DNA from: an uncultured Acetatifactor sp.
GTDB lineage: Bacteria; Bacillota; Clostridia; Lachnospirales; Lachnospiraceae
Direction: 5' to 3'
Assembly: GCA_910587755.1 (NCBI GenBank)
Contig: CAJUNZ010000007.1
Span: forward strand, 1 to 51,853
DNA length: 51,853 nucleotides
Shown: positions 14,759 to 23,618 of the stretch, in pieces
Position numbering within the stretch: position 1 is the stretch's first letter
Layout of the letters: each line of letters starts with the position of its first letter
Translations under genes and position numbers: made by a program
Notes under the pieces: generated by a model
Seen by the model: the letters and a program-made list of their open reading frames with translations, nothing else
Told to the model about the DNA's origin: nothing
Database searches by the model: none

Positions 14759-16081
14759 ATGAAAAAAGACCTTACAAAGGGAAATGTGACAAAAAATATG
14801 CTGCTGTTTGCAGGCCCCATGATACTTGGGAATCTACTGCAACAGCTTTACAATATTGCGGACTCGCTGATTGTGGGACGCTTCCTGGGGCCGGATGCCC
14901 TGGCCGCAGTGGGGTCAGCCTACACCCTTATGACCTTTCTGACCTCCATACTGATTGGCATGTGTATGGGCAGCGGCGCCCTCTTCTCCTACTACTTTGG
15001 GAAAAAAGAGGAGCAGAGCATGAAGAACTGCATGCAGCTCTCCTTCCTGCTCATCGGCGCCACCACCCTGCTGCTGAACCTGGCAGTAATGCTGCTGTGC
15101 ACTCCCATCCTGAAACTGCTGCAGACTCCCCCTGAACTGATGGAGATGATGCACAGCTATGTGTGGATCATCTTTATGGGGCTTATCTTCGTGTTCCTGT
15201 ACAATTACTATGCCTACCTGCTGCGGGCTCTGGGCAATTCCCTGGTGCCCCTGTACTTTCTGGGCACCACCGCCGTGCTGAATGTACTCCTGGACCTGCT
15301 GTTTGTGGTCACTTTTAACTGGGGCATTGAAGGGGCAGCGGCGGCAACGGTGATTGCCCAGGCCCTGTCCGGCCTGGGGCTTATGGCCTATGCCTGGCTC
15401 AAAGAGCCGGCCCTGCGGTTCCAGAGAAGCTTCAAGCCCGCCAGGGGAGCGGCGGGGGAGATTCTGCGCTTTGCCTTCTCCTCCTCCATACAGCAGTCGG
15501 TGATGAATTTCGGCATTCTGATGATTCAGGGCCTGGTGAACAGTTTCGGCAAAGAAGTCATGGCGGCTTTTGCGGCAGCTGTAAAGATTGACTCATTCGC
15601 CTACATGCCCGCCCAGGAATTCGGCAATGCCTTCTCCCTTTTTATCTCTCAGAACCACGGAGCCGGACAGAAGGAGAGGGTAAAGGAAGGGATGAAGAGC
15701 GCGCTCAGAGTTTCCCTGTGCTTCTGTGCCCTGATCTCCTGCCTCGTGTTCCTCTGTGCCCCTGTTTTGATGCTGATGTTTATTGAACCCCAGGAGACAG
15801 CCATTATCGCCCAGGGCGTGCAGTACCTGCGAGTGGAAGGAGCCTTTTACTGTGGCATCGGCATTCTGTTCCTGCTCTACGGCTACTATCGAGGCATCAA
15901 CCGACCGGAGATGTCCCTGGTGCTGACGATAATTTCCCTGGGGACCCGGGTGCTGCTGGCCTACGCGCTGGCGCCCATTTCCTGGATTGGGGTTCTGGGC
16001 ATCTGGAGCGCCATTCCCATCGGATGGTTCCTGGCAGACCTGGCCGGCATCCTGTACCTGAAAAAGGCAGCTCGAAAATAG
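14759..16081 (+). CDS. MATE family efflux transporter
   Basis: 440 residues, twelve predicted membrane spans in two homologous halves. The N-terminus MLLFAGPMILGNLLQQLYNIADSL (quoted only by its parts: AGPMILGNLLQQ and YNIADSLIVGRFLG) is the typical bacterial MATE (NorM/DinF superfamily) opening, and the C-half repeats a related FAFSSSIQQSVMNFG. Such proteins exchange Na+ or H+ for cationic drugs or metabolites. The start has GGAGGG upstream. The gene is monocistronic, ends at a strong hairpin with the convergent gene, and has GC content like the core chromosome, unlike the island on its left. The substrate is unknown. Confidence 0.9.
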   Translation: MKKDLTKGNVTKNMLLFAGPMILGNLLQQLYNIADSLIVGRFLGPDALAAVGSAYTLMTFLTSILIGMCMGSGALFSYYFGKKEEQSMKNCMQLSFLLIGATTLLLNLAVMLLCTPILKLLQTPPELMEMMHSYVWIIFMGLIFVFLYNYYAYLLRALGNSLVPLYFLGTTAVLNVLLDLLFVVTFNWGIEGAAAATVIAQALSGLGLMAYAWLKEPALRFQRSFKPARGAAGEILRFAFSSSIQQSVMNFGILMIQGLVNSFGKEVMAAFAAAVKIDSFAYMPAQEFGNAFSLFISQNHGAGQKERVKEGMKSALRVSLCFCALISCLVFLCAPVLMLMFIEPQETAIIAQGVQYLRVEGAFYCGIGILFLLYGYYRGINRPEMSLVLTIISLGTRVLLAYALAPISWIGVLGIWSAIPIGWFLADLAGILYLKKAARK

Positions 16082-16087
16082 CCAAAA

Positions 16088-16120
16088 CTGCAGCTGTGGG
16101 AAATCCCCTCACAGCTGCAG
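16088..16120. terminator. Hairpin between convergent genes
   Basis: CTGCAGCTGTG (16088-16098) pairs perfectly with CACAGCTGCAG (16110-16120). There is no long T-run, so it is a weak or mRNA-stabilising end. It overlaps the stop codon of the minus-strand gene. Confidence 0.5.
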
Positions 16121-16801
16121 CCGCTCCTGCTCCCGCCTGCCCAGCATGATAAGACTGGCCTCATAGGCCCTGGCCGCCTGAACCAGTTGTTTTTCCCGGC
16201 TCCATATCTTGGCCATACGGTTCCGCTCCAGCCTGTGCCTGGCATACTGCTCCGCCAGATACTTATCCAGAAGTCTTTTCTGCTGCGCCTTCCTTTTCAG
16301 ATAGTCCTTCAGCAGCTTTTTACGCCTCTCCCTCTTGGCCCTCTCGGCCGCTTCCCTTCTCCTGGCCCGGGCAGCCTGTCTGCAACGGTCGTTGTCCTGC
16401 ACTCCCATACTGTACCCATAACATTTATCCCAGCTTTCCTCTATGTGGATAAGGATAAACTGAGGCACATGGCAGCCGTAATTTACGGCCCTGTTCTTCT
16501 GTATATAGTCCAGAACTTTCTGCTCGTACTCCGGGTCAAACTGCATTCTCTGCCAGGCCGCCTCGGTGATATCCACATACCAGAACACTCTTCTCTGGGA
16601 AGGGTGCAGGTACATTGCATCTATCTTTTCATATATATACAGCTTATATTCCCCCGGCGTCATATCCGCCGTGGAAGAAGCATATTTCTCCGCCATCTTT
16701 TCCGCAAAGACACCCTTTACCGCCTCCTGGCTGCTGACCGGCGGCTCCTTCAGGCTGCTGCCGGCTCCTGTCCTGTAATCCGCGCATCTCATCTGATCCA
16801 T
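16109..16801 (-). CDS. Hypothetical protein with basic coiled-coil C-terminus (DUF6033-like N-terminal half)
   Basis: 230 residues from ATG 16801 (AAAGGAG six bases upstream). The middle (about 60-145), with EYKLYIYEKIDAM, HPSQRRVFWYVDITEAAW and DPEYEQKVLDYI, resembles a family of small uncharacterised Lachnospiraceae proteins that I associate with DUF6033, recalled rather than searched. The last 90 residues are extremely rich in Arg, Lys, Glu and Ala and should form a long charged helix. No signal peptide or membrane span. No functional neighbour; it is transcribed towards the MATE gene. Confidence 0.6.
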   Translation of the reverse strand: MDQMRCADYRTGAGSSLKEPPVSSQEAVKGVFAEKMAEKYASSTADMTPGEYKLYIYEKIDAMYLHPSQRRVFWYVDITEAAWQRMQFDPEYEQKVLDYIQKNRAVNYGCHVPQFILIHIEESWDKCYGYSMGVQDNDRCRQAARARRREAAERAKRERRKKLLKDYLKRKAQQKRLLDKYLAEQYARHRLERNRMAKIWSREKQLVQAARAYEASLIMLGRREQERLQL

Positions 16802-16968
16802 GGCTTCTCCTTTCCCGATACTGCCCCGCTCCAGTCCAAACCTACGGCTCTTGGACTCAGGCATCGTTCCACTCATTCACTGATTATATCGGGCAAAACC
16901 CTGGTTTTTCTAACTCTTACTGCACGAATTGTCTTCCAGATGACACAAACAGGCATCCATTTTCTTCC

Positions 16969-17586
16969 CTACCTGATAAAGTGGGTCCAAAGATGCTCCT
17001 CTTTCTCCGGCAGGCCGTAGGCCTCCTTTCCCAGAGCAATGCTCTTTATGAGAAAGCTCATGTTCCTGGCCAGGGTCCTCATGGTCTGCATGCCCTCCTG
17101 GTCCTGCACCGCCTGTCCCGGCTCCCTGCCGTGGACGCTGTTCCAGTACTGGCTGGAGGCCACGGGCATGCCGCTGATGGTAAAAAACTTGTTCAGCTCA
17201 TCGAAAGTGGAGGAGAGCCCGCCCCTTCTGGCCGCCGCCACACATGCCCCCACCTTCATGGTCTTGTCAAAGTGGGTGCTGTAGAACAGCCTTGTGAGGA
17301 AGGCTACCAGGGTGGCGTTGGCCGAGGCATAGTACACGGGACTGCCCACCACCAGACCGTCGCAGGCCTGGAACTTGGGAGCCGTCTCGTTGACCAGATC
17401 CTCAAACACACACTTTCCTTTCGCCCCGCATCCGCCGCAGGCGATACAGCCCCGGATATCCTTGTTCCCCACCTGAATGATCTCCGTTTCCATCCCTTCC
17501 TGGGTGAAAACCGCCGCCATCTCCCCCAGGGCAGCGGCTGTGTTGCCATTGGCCCTGGGACTTCCGTTGATCAACAATACTTTCAT
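16969..17586 (-). CDS. NADPH-dependent FMN reductase / iron-sulfur flavoprotein-like
   Basis: 205 residues from ATG 17586 (GGAGG seven bases upstream; the ATG at 17592 is too close to it). Flavodoxin-like fold with phosphate loop GSPRANGNT, a compact cysteine cluster GCIACGGCGAKGKC (about 46-59) and the FMN-contacting VVGSPVYYASANA. The spacing of cysteines recalls iron-sulfur flavoproteins (Isf), which pass electrons from ferredoxin to quinones or oxygen species. Alone in its unit and expressed away from the ftsH group. Quinone or nitro-compound reduction is the likely chemistry, but no substrate can be named. Confidence 0.82.
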   Translation of the reverse strand: MKVLLINGSPRANGNTAAALGEMAAVFTQEGMETEIIQVGNKDIRGCIACGGCGAKGKCVFEDLVNETAPKFQACDGLVVGSPVYYASANATLVAFLTRLFYSTHFDKTMKVGACVAAARRGGLSSTFDELNKFFTISGMPVASSQYWNSVHGREPGQAVQDQEGMQTMRTLARNMSFLIKSIALGKEAYGLPEKEEHLWTHFIR

Positions 17587-17738
17587 CTCCATACCTCCAT
17601 TTTCTTGTCAGGAACTAAGCCCTGCCATCTCGCCCCCCTATTTTGGCAAAAATACAGGCCTTTTGGGGCATTGTCGGAAACGTGTATAACTATATCATAG
17701 AATTCCACTGCTGTACACCTGAAATTAGAAGAGGATGT

Positions 17739-17770
17739 AAAAAGGGCAGCCATGGGGTGGCTGCCCTTTT
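17739..17770. terminator. Bidirectional terminator downstream of ftsH
   Basis: AAAAGGGCAGCCA / TGGCTGCCCTTTT, a 13-bp perfect stem with a 5-nt loop. It lies 157 nt beyond the ftsH stop codon and would end the tilS-hpt-ftsH transcript. Confidence 0.85.
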
Positions 17771-17926
17771 CAGAGAAGGTATTTCTTATGGGGTATAGCA
17801 AAAACTATATAATGTATTGGGGGGTTACGAGTAATATCATATCATCCCGCTCTGCTTTTGACCATTCCTAATTTCAACAAACATAACAAAGGACACATTG
17901 TTTTTTTATGCATTCTGCACAGTTTT

Positions 17927-19732
17927 TTATGCGAAAAGGGCTTCAAATTCCTCCCGGCCGATCTTTTCTTTCTCAAGAAGAAGCCGCGCACAGCTGTGAA
18001 GCACTTCTTCCTGCTTCAGAATAATCTCCCGGGCCTTGGCGTAGCACTCGTCAATGATGGCCTTGACCTCCCTGTCAATCTCCCCGGCCACGGCCTCACT
18101 GTGGGACTTTGCGTGGGCCAGGTCCCGGCCGATAAACACCTCGTCATCATCATCGTCGTAGCAGATAACCCCGATGTTCTCGGACATGCCGAACCTTGCC
18201 ACCATCCGCCGGGCAACCTTGGTGGCCTTTTTAATGTCGCTGGAGGCCCCTGTGGTGATATCCTGGAAAATAATTTCTTCCGCAATGCGTCCTCCCAGGG
18301 AAACCATAATCTCCTGAAGCATCTTCCCCCTGGTGAGGAACATTTCATCCTTTTCCGGAAGAGGCATGGTATAACCCGCCGCCCCCTGGCCGGTGGGAAT
18401 GATGGACACGGTGTACACAGGTCCCACGTCAGGAAGCAGGTGGAACAGTATGGCATGCCCTGCCTCGTGGTAGGCGGTGATCTTCTTCTCCTTGTCGGAG
18501 ATCAGACGGCTCTTCTTCTCCGACCCAATGCCCACCTTTACAAAAGCTTTCTTGATATCCTCCTGGGCCACATAAGCTTTGCCCTTTTTGGCCGCGTTCA
18601 GAGCCGCCTCGTTCAGAAGGCTCTCCAGATCCGCGCCGGTAAAGCCCGCTGTGGTCTGGGCCACCTGCTCCAGATCCACATCCTCCGCCAGGGGCTTATT
18701 TTTGGCATGCACTTTCAGGATGTCCTCCCTGCCCCGCACATCCGGGGCGCCCACGGCCACTTTCCGGTCAAAACGTCCCGGGCGCAGAATGGCCGGATCC
18801 AGAATATCCACCCTGTTGGTGGCGGCCATGACAATAATGCCCTCGTTGACCCCAAAACCGTCCATCTCCACCAGAAGCTGGTTCAGGGTTTGCTCCCGCT
18901 CGTCATGCCCCCCGCCCATGCCGGTGCCCCGGCGCCTGGCCACAGCGTCAATCTCGTCGATAAAAATGATGCAGGGGGAGTTCTTCTTGGCCTCCTCAAA
19001 CAGATCTCTCACCCGGGAGGCGCCCACACCCACGAACATCTCCACAAAATCGGAACCTGATATGCTGAAAAAAGGAACCCCCGCCTCCCCCGACACGGCT
19101 TTGGCCAGAAGGGTCTTACCCGTTCCGGGAGGCCCCTCCAGAAGCACACCCTTGGGGATCCTGGCCCCCACCCGGGTATACTTTCCGGGCTCTTTTAAGA
19201 AATCAACAATCTCCTCCAGTTCTTCCTTCTCCTCCTTCAGGCCCGCCACCTGGTCAAAGGTGATATTCTTGTCTCCCATGGAAAGCCTGGCGCGGCTCTT
19301 GCCGAAATTCATCATCTTGTTGCTGCCGCCGGCGGCATTCTGGGCGTTCACAATCATAAACAGGAACACCCCCACCCCCAGCACAATGATAATCGGCACC
19401 AGCGTGGTGAGCACCCATCCCTCCCGGGGGACGTCCTTCACCACCGGGTCAAAACCGTAAGTCCGGACCAGCTTCTCCGCCTCCACAATGTCCGTCACAT
19501 ACAGCTCCCTGTCCTCACCGTTTCTCATCTCCACTGCCAGATACCCGGTGGGAACCTCGCTGTTGGGATGGACCGTCACCTCTCGGACTTTTTTCTCCTC
19601 CAGATCCGCCACGAACCTCTCCAGAGTGTAGTCATTCCTGGCCTTGTTCAGGGCAGTCACCGCCGCCACCACCATCAAAAGCAGGATGATAAAGATAAAA
19701 TACGAACCAAAACCTCTGCTGTTCTGCCTCAA
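17927..19732 (-). CDS. ftsH: ATP-dependent zinc metalloprotease FtsH
   Basis: 601 residues. Two membrane spans (about 11-27 and 108-129) flank a small extracytoplasmic domain. The AAA+ module has Walker A GPPGTGKT (200-207), Walker B IIFIDEID (255-262) and the SRH with RPGRFDR. The peptidase has HEAGH (422-426). As a membrane hexamer it degrades misfolded membrane proteins and regulatory proteins. The start is a TTG at 19732 with AGGAGG eight bases upstream; no better ATG is available. Last gene of the conserved tilS-hpt-ftsH order shared with Bacillus. Confidence 0.97.
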   Translation of the reverse strand: MRQNSRGFGSYFIFIILLLMVVAAVTALNKARNDYTLERFVADLEEKKVREVTVHPNSEVPTGYLAVEMRNGEDRELYVTDIVEAEKLVRTYGFDPVVKDVPREGWVLTTLVPIIIVLGVGVFLFMIVNAQNAAGGSNKMMNFGKSRARLSMGDKNITFDQVAGLKEEKEELEEIVDFLKEPGKYTRVGARIPKGVLLEGPPGTGKTLLAKAVSGEAGVPFFSISGSDFVEMFVGVGASRVRDLFEEAKKNSPCIIFIDEIDAVARRRGTGMGGGHDEREQTLNQLLVEMDGFGVNEGIIVMAATNRVDILDPAILRPGRFDRKVAVGAPDVRGREDILKVHAKNKPLAEDVDLEQVAQTTAGFTGADLESLLNEAALNAAKKGKAYVAQEDIKKAFVKVGIGSEKKSRLISDKEKKITAYHEAGHAILFHLLPDVGPVYTVSIIPTGQGAAGYTMPLPEKDEMFLTRGKMLQEIMVSLGGRIAEEIIFQDITTGASSDIKKATKVARRMVARFGMSENIGVICYDDDDDEVFIGRDLAHAKSHSEAVAGEIDREVKAIIDECYAKAREIILKQEEVLHSCARLLLEKEKIGREEFEALFA

Positions 19733-19787
19733 TTTACAAGCCTCCTATTTCCTGTCCCCCCAAGGGTTATGTGACATTCAACAATCC

Positions 19788-20312
19788 CTAATCAAACTCC
19801 ACCACGCCGATATAGGGCAGGTTGCGGTATCTCTGGTCATAGTCCAGGCCGTACCCCACCACAAATTCATCCGGAATCTGAAAGCCCGTATAGTCCACAT
19901 TCACGTCTACCACGCGCCTGTCCGGCTTGTCCAGCAGCGTACACAGATGCAGAGATCTGGGTCCTCTTCCCCAGAGCATCTCCAGAAGGTAACTCAGCGT
20001 CCTGCCGCTGTCCACAATGTCCTCCACCACAATAACATCTTTATCCTTCACAGGATCGTCCAGATCCTTAATGATTTTCACCACGCCGCCGGACTGGGTG
20101 CCGCTGCCATAGCTTGACACCGCCATAAAATCCAGGGACACCGGCACGGTAATCCTTTTGGCAAGTTCACACAGAAAGAAACTGCCTCCCTTCAGCACAC
20201 AGATCAGATGAACCTGCTTTCCCGCGTAATCCCGGCTGATCTGCTCTCCAATGGCCTGAATCCTGGCATCCACTTCTTCCTCCGACAAAAGTACCCTGAT
20301 GTGTTCCGACAT
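19788..20312 (-). CDS. hpt: Hypoxanthine phosphoribosyltransferase
   Basis: 174 residues. Type I phosphoribosyltransferase with the PRPP-binding loop DVIVVEDIVDSGRTL (92-106) and the flexible loop SSYGSGTQSGG (66-76). It salvages hypoxanthine (and often guanine) to the nucleotide with PRPP. GGAGG sits nine bases before the ATG. It starts 12 nt after tilS and is followed by ftsH, the classical arrangement in which Hpt and TilS are co-expressed. Confidence 0.96.
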   Translation of the reverse strand: MSEHIRVLLSEEEVDARIQAIGEQISRDYAGKQVHLICVLKGGSFFLCELAKRITVPVSLDFMAVSSYGSGTQSGGVVKIIKDLDDPVKDKDVIVVEDIVDSGRTLSYLLEMLWGRGPRSLHLCTLLDKPDRRVVDVNVDYTGFQIPDEFVVGYGLDYDQRYRNLPYIGVVEFD

Positions 20313-20324
20313 TTTCTTCCTCCG

Positions 20325-21887
20325 TTACTCAGCCCCTCCCGGGCCATTCTCCAATTTTACCTGTAAAACACACTCCGTCTCTCCGTCCACCCTATAAGCT
20401 TCACTGGCCCGCCGGCCCACAACCCACAGGATATGCTCCCCCGCTGCCACCAGGGGAATCTGGTCCCGCTGCTGCCTTGGTATCTTCTCCCCGATCATAT
20501 ATTCCTTCAGGGATTTATGTCTGACCTTTCCGGCGCCGTCGAGAATGGTGAGAAAATCTCCCTGGCGTCTGGACCGGATTACTACCGACTTTTCAATTTT
20601 ATCATAATCAAACCATTTCGTACACCTGTTTTTAGGAACTTCCCGGTGTTTTTTTATAAAAAAGGCTGTGAATTCTAGTTTTCCCCAGTTTCCCAACGGG
20701 TAAACAAAGGGAGCGGCCAGAATTTCTTCCCGGGAAGGCAGCTCTATGGGAATGTCCAGGGAGGTCTGCGGCTCCATGTCCGAAACCCTGCCTCTCTCCA
20801 GTATCACAGTCTGATACTGCCTCCGGGCCCGGATTCCAAAGGGCAGACTGAGGCTCCTGGTGCCCCCTGGGCCAAACAGGGCCAGAACATCCCCCACATG
20901 CACCTGGGCAATGTCCTTTCCTGTGGGCGTAAGCCCCTTCAGCAGATCCAGCAGCATTCGCTTCTGCAGCGCCCCATGGCAGCTGTTGAAGGCTTCCACC
21001 GAAAGGCAGAACCGGGAGGGGACCCCTTCCCCCATGGGTACCGCCTCCTGCCCGGGCAGTTGGGAATCCGGCTCCGCCCCCAGGCATCTGTCCAGCGCTT
21101 CCCGGGTCTGGATCTCCAGAAAGTCCTCCGTCTCCTGAAGCAGCAGTCCCGTCCGGCACATATGTCCCACAGCTCCCCTGACCACCTGCTCCGCCGCCGG
21201 AAGGATATGATGGCGGATCCGGTTCCTGCTGTAGCAGTCCAAGCTGTTGGTGGCGTCCGTGCGCCAGGAGATCCCCCGCTCCAGAAGATATGCCTCCACC
21301 TCCCACCGCTCCAGGCACAGAATGGGCCGTATCACCCACAGCCCCTCCGCCGGCATCTCCCCTGCCTTGAGATCCCCGGGCGCATCCCCCAGGCTCTTCT
21401 CCTGCCGCACAGGGGCAATGCCGCACAGCCCCTTCAGCCCGGTTCCCCGGAAAAGCCTGAAGAGCATGGTCTCCGCATTGTCCCCGGCATTGTGGGCCAC
21501 GGCGATCCGCGCGCCGCCCATGCGCCGGGCCGCCTGCCAGAACGCCCGGTAGCGGATCCGCCTGCCCGCATCCTCCTGGGAACATTTCTCCTCCCTGGCC
21601 GCCTTTTCCACATCCGCCTCCGTGAGGTAAAAAGGAATCCCCCGCTCCCTGCACAGTTCCTCCACAAACCCCGCGTCCTCCCCTGCCTCCCTGCGCAGTC
21701 CGTGATTTACATGGACCACCGCCATATCCAGGGGAACCTTTCCGGCATATTCAAGCAGCAGAAAGAAGAGGCAAACAGAGTCTGCCCCTCCGGAAACACC
21801 CGCCACAATTCTCTCTCCGGGCGCTGCCATATGATATTCTTCCATGTAGGAGAATACCTTTTTTTCCACCATTTCTCTTAACGACAT
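20325..21887 (-). CDS. tilS: tRNA(Ile)-lysidine synthase TilS
   Basis: 520 residues. The PP-loop SGGADS (32-37) begins the N-type ATP pyrophosphatase domain, and the C-terminal domain (about 420-500) is the TilS tRNA-binding module. The enzyme converts C34 of the tRNA-Ile CAU anticodon to lysidine, making it read AUA instead of AUG, and is essential. The 21887 ATG has only a distant AGGAT; an internal ATG at 21869 is possible. Co-directional with spoIIE upstream and hpt downstream. Confidence 0.95.
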   Translation of the reverse strand: MSLREMVEKKVFSYMEEYHMAAPGERIVAGVSGGADSVCLFFLLLEYAGKVPLDMAVVHVNHGLRREAGEDAGFVEELCRERGIPFYLTEADVEKAAREEKCSQEDAGRRIRYRAFWQAARRMGGARIAVAHNAGDNAETMLFRLFRGTGLKGLCGIAPVRQEKSLGDAPGDLKAGEMPAEGLWVIRPILCLERWEVEAYLLERGISWRTDATNSLDCYSRNRIRHHILPAAEQVVRGAVGHMCRTGLLLQETEDFLEIQTREALDRCLGAEPDSQLPGQEAVPMGEGVPSRFCLSVEAFNSCHGALQKRMLLDLLKGLTPTGKDIAQVHVGDVLALFGPGGTRSLSLPFGIRARRQYQTVILERGRVSDMEPQTSLDIPIELPSREEILAAPFVYPLGNWGKLEFTAFFIKKHREVPKNRCTKWFDYDKIEKSVVIRSRRQGDFLTILDGAGKVRHKSLKEYMIGEKIPRQQRDQIPLVAAGEHILWVVGRRASEAYRVDGETECVLQVKLENGPGGAE

Positions 21888-21953
21888 ACAGAAATCTTAT
21901 CCTAAAACAGCAAAAAAGTCAAATCCAGAAAGCCGCCTTCTCCAAAGGTTCTC

Positions 21954-23129
21954 TCAAGATTCCCAAATGCCCACCACCCCCACCGTCATATCGTCCTGGA
22001 TCCTTCCTCCGCAGGCCCGTATGGCAGTCCGCAGCAGGCGGTCTGCTATCTCTCCGGGACTGCAGTCCTGGATCCCGGAGATGGCATGTACCAGGGTGCG
22101 CTCATACTCCTCCTCCCGGAAGGCGTCCACCACCCCGTCGGAAACCATGATCAGATAGTCCCCGTCCTGAAGGTTCACATTGACAGGCTGAATCTCAATC
22201 TGCTGAAAAATGCCCAGGGGAAGGTTCCCTGTAAAAAGCGGCTCCACCTCCTGATCCCTTTTCAGAAAAGTTGCTGCTCCCCCCACTTTTCTCAGCTGAC
22301 AGCTTCCCTGGTACAGGTCAATGTCACAGATGTCCAGAGTGGGATGGTTCATATCCTCCCCTGCCGCAAACAGGGCCGTGTTGACCATATTGACGGCTTC
22401 ACCGGTGCCATACCCCGCCTCCAGCATTTTCTCCATCAGATCCAAAACCCTTCCGCTGTCCCTTCCGGCCTTCTCCCCGGATCCCGTGCCATCGGAGAGC
22501 ATCACCGTCATCCTGCCCCTCTCCGCCTCCACCACAGAATAGTTGTCCCCGGACACGGTCTCGGTCTCTTTCACCGCCCTGGAAAACCCCGTCAGCACAA
22601 TATACCCTGTCTCCTCCTCCAGAATAAAGCTCTGGGGGGATGCCTCCACCATATAGGGGCAGGACGCTGAAGGCTTCATCCTCTTGTCCAGAATCACGGA
22701 GATCATGTCCGCAGCCTCCTCCGCAGAGACCTTCAGCCCCCTGTGAGTCTGCATGGTGAGAACCAGGGCCGTCCTGCCGTTTTCGCGGGGAAGGTATCCG
22801 GGCCCTTCCACCTGAATGCCCTCCTCCGCCAGCGCCTGTACCAGGAGCTTCCGCTTTTTTCCCTCCATGGGCCAGAAAGCCAGCACCTCACTGGCAGCCT
22901 GGGTCATGATCTTGGCCATCTCATTCAGATGGGTGCTGATGATCTGGGCGTTCTCCCACAGCCTTCTCTCCACAAGCATTGTCTCGCGCCCCGCCTGCTC
23001 CGGGGCAAATTCCCTCTCATAGCTTCTGGCCAGTTCACAGAAGCTGTCCGCATAGTTTAAAAGCCTGCGGCGGCACAAGTCGGAAACCTGCGCCGTCTGC
23101 AGCTCTTTCTCCTCCCTTCGTCTGATCAC
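21954..23129 (-). CDS. spoIIE: SpoIIE-type PP2C phosphatase lacking the membrane domain
   Basis: 391 residues from a GTG at 23129. An in-frame stop three codons upstream excludes a longer form. The C-terminal PP2C domain shows MLSDGTGSGEKA, the SpoIIE version of the metal-binding DGxG motif, LMVSDGVVDAF and DDMTVGVVG. The preceding 150 residues match the oligomerisation/FtsZ-binding region. The ten-span membrane domain of Bacillus SpoIIE (827 residues) is missing. SpoIIE dephosphorylates the anti-anti-sigma factor SpoIIAA to release sigma-F in the forespore. The gene order spoIIE-tilS-hpt-ftsH supports the assignment. How a soluble version is placed at the septum is open. Confidence 0.9.
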   Translation of the reverse strand: MIRRREEKELQTAQVSDLCRRRLLNYADSFCELARSYEREFAPEQAGRETMLVERRLWENAQIISTHLNEMAKIMTQAASEVLAFWPMEGKKRKLLVQALAEEGIQVEGPGYLPRENGRTALVLTMQTHRGLKVSAEEAADMISVILDKRMKPSASCPYMVEASPQSFILEEETGYIVLTGFSRAVKETETVSGDNYSVVEAERGRMTVMLSDGTGSGEKAGRDSGRVLDLMEKMLEAGYGTGEAVNMVNTALFAAGEDMNHPTLDICDIDLYQGSCQLRKVGGAATFLKRDQEVEPLFTGNLPLGIFQQIEIQPVNVNLQDGDYLIMVSDGVVDAFREEEYERTLVHAISGIQDCSPGEIADRLLRTAIRACGGRIQDDMTVGVVGIWES

Positions 23130-23174
23130 ACTCCATCAACACCTTTCTGCTGCCTGTCCTCCACAGCAGTCACC

Positions 23175-23241
23175 ATTATAGAAAGCGCTCTCTTTGTTTT
23201 TTGTCAAAAACGCACCTCATCCCCCTTAAAGTTTTGCGACA
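23175..23241 (-). promoter_or_regulatory. Spo0A-type promoter of spoIIE (21-bp spacing) with 0A-box-like sites
   Basis: On the minus strand TTGACA (23207-23202), 21 bp, TATAAT (23180-23175). The unusually long spacing is that of the Bacillus spoIIE/spoIIG promoters, which need Spo0A~P. A TGTCGCA (23241-23235) about 30 bp upstream and the TGTCAAA over the -35 on the opposite strand are each one mismatch from the 0A box TGTCGAA. Confidence 0.7.
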
Positions 23242-23269
23242 AAAAAAGCGGGAGCCCCATGCCCCGCTT
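23241..23269 (-). terminator. Terminator at the end of divIC
   Basis: Minus strand AAGCGGG ... CCCGCTT followed by seven T. The left arm begins at the divIC stop codon, and the T-run overlaps the 0A-box region of spoIIE. Confidence 0.75.
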
Positions 23270-23576
23270 AATCCTTCCCTTTAAAAAGAACCTCACCCTC
23301 ATACACAAGTCCCAGCTTTTCTCTGGCCACACTCTCTATGTACCCTTTGGTCTGGACCTCCTTGCCAAACTCTGCGATCTCCACTTGCCTCTGTTTCTCC
23401 GACTCCAGCTGAAATTCCAGCTGCTGCAGCTGCATTCTTCGCTCCTCTATCTTCTGCCGCAGACCAATGCTGCTGATGGAGACAAGAATCAGGAGCATCA
23501 CCACAACCAATGACACAAGAAACATACTGAATCGGTTCTGGTTTCTCTTCCGATATGCAATTCTGTGTCTTGCCAT
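23268..23576 (-). CDS. divIC: Septum formation initiator DivIC/FtsB-like
   Basis: 102 residues: a short basic cytoplasmic tail, one membrane span (about 19-37), a coiled coil (about 40-75) rich in Gln and Glu, and the conserved end EFGKEVQTKGYIESVAREKLG. It forms the FtsL-DivIB-DivIC bridge that recruits and activates septal cell-wall synthesis. GGAGGGG lies just upstream of the ATG. It is the last gene of hup-rqcP-yabP-yabQ-divIC, an order kept from Bacillus. Confidence 0.9.
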   Translation of the reverse strand: MARHRIAYRKRNQNRFSMFLVSLVVVMLLILVSISSIGLRQKIEERRMQLQQLEFQLESEKQRQVEIAEFGKEVQTKGYIESVAREKLGLVYEGEVLFKGKD

Positions 23577-23618
23577 AAGCCTGTCCCCTCCAATCGGCAG
23601 TTAGCCAGAAACCTTAAG

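Noticed and set aside
23130..23267. Upstream extension of spoIIE encoding the missing membrane spans
   Set aside because: An in-frame TGA lies three codons before the GTG start, and the region contains the promoter and the divIC terminator.
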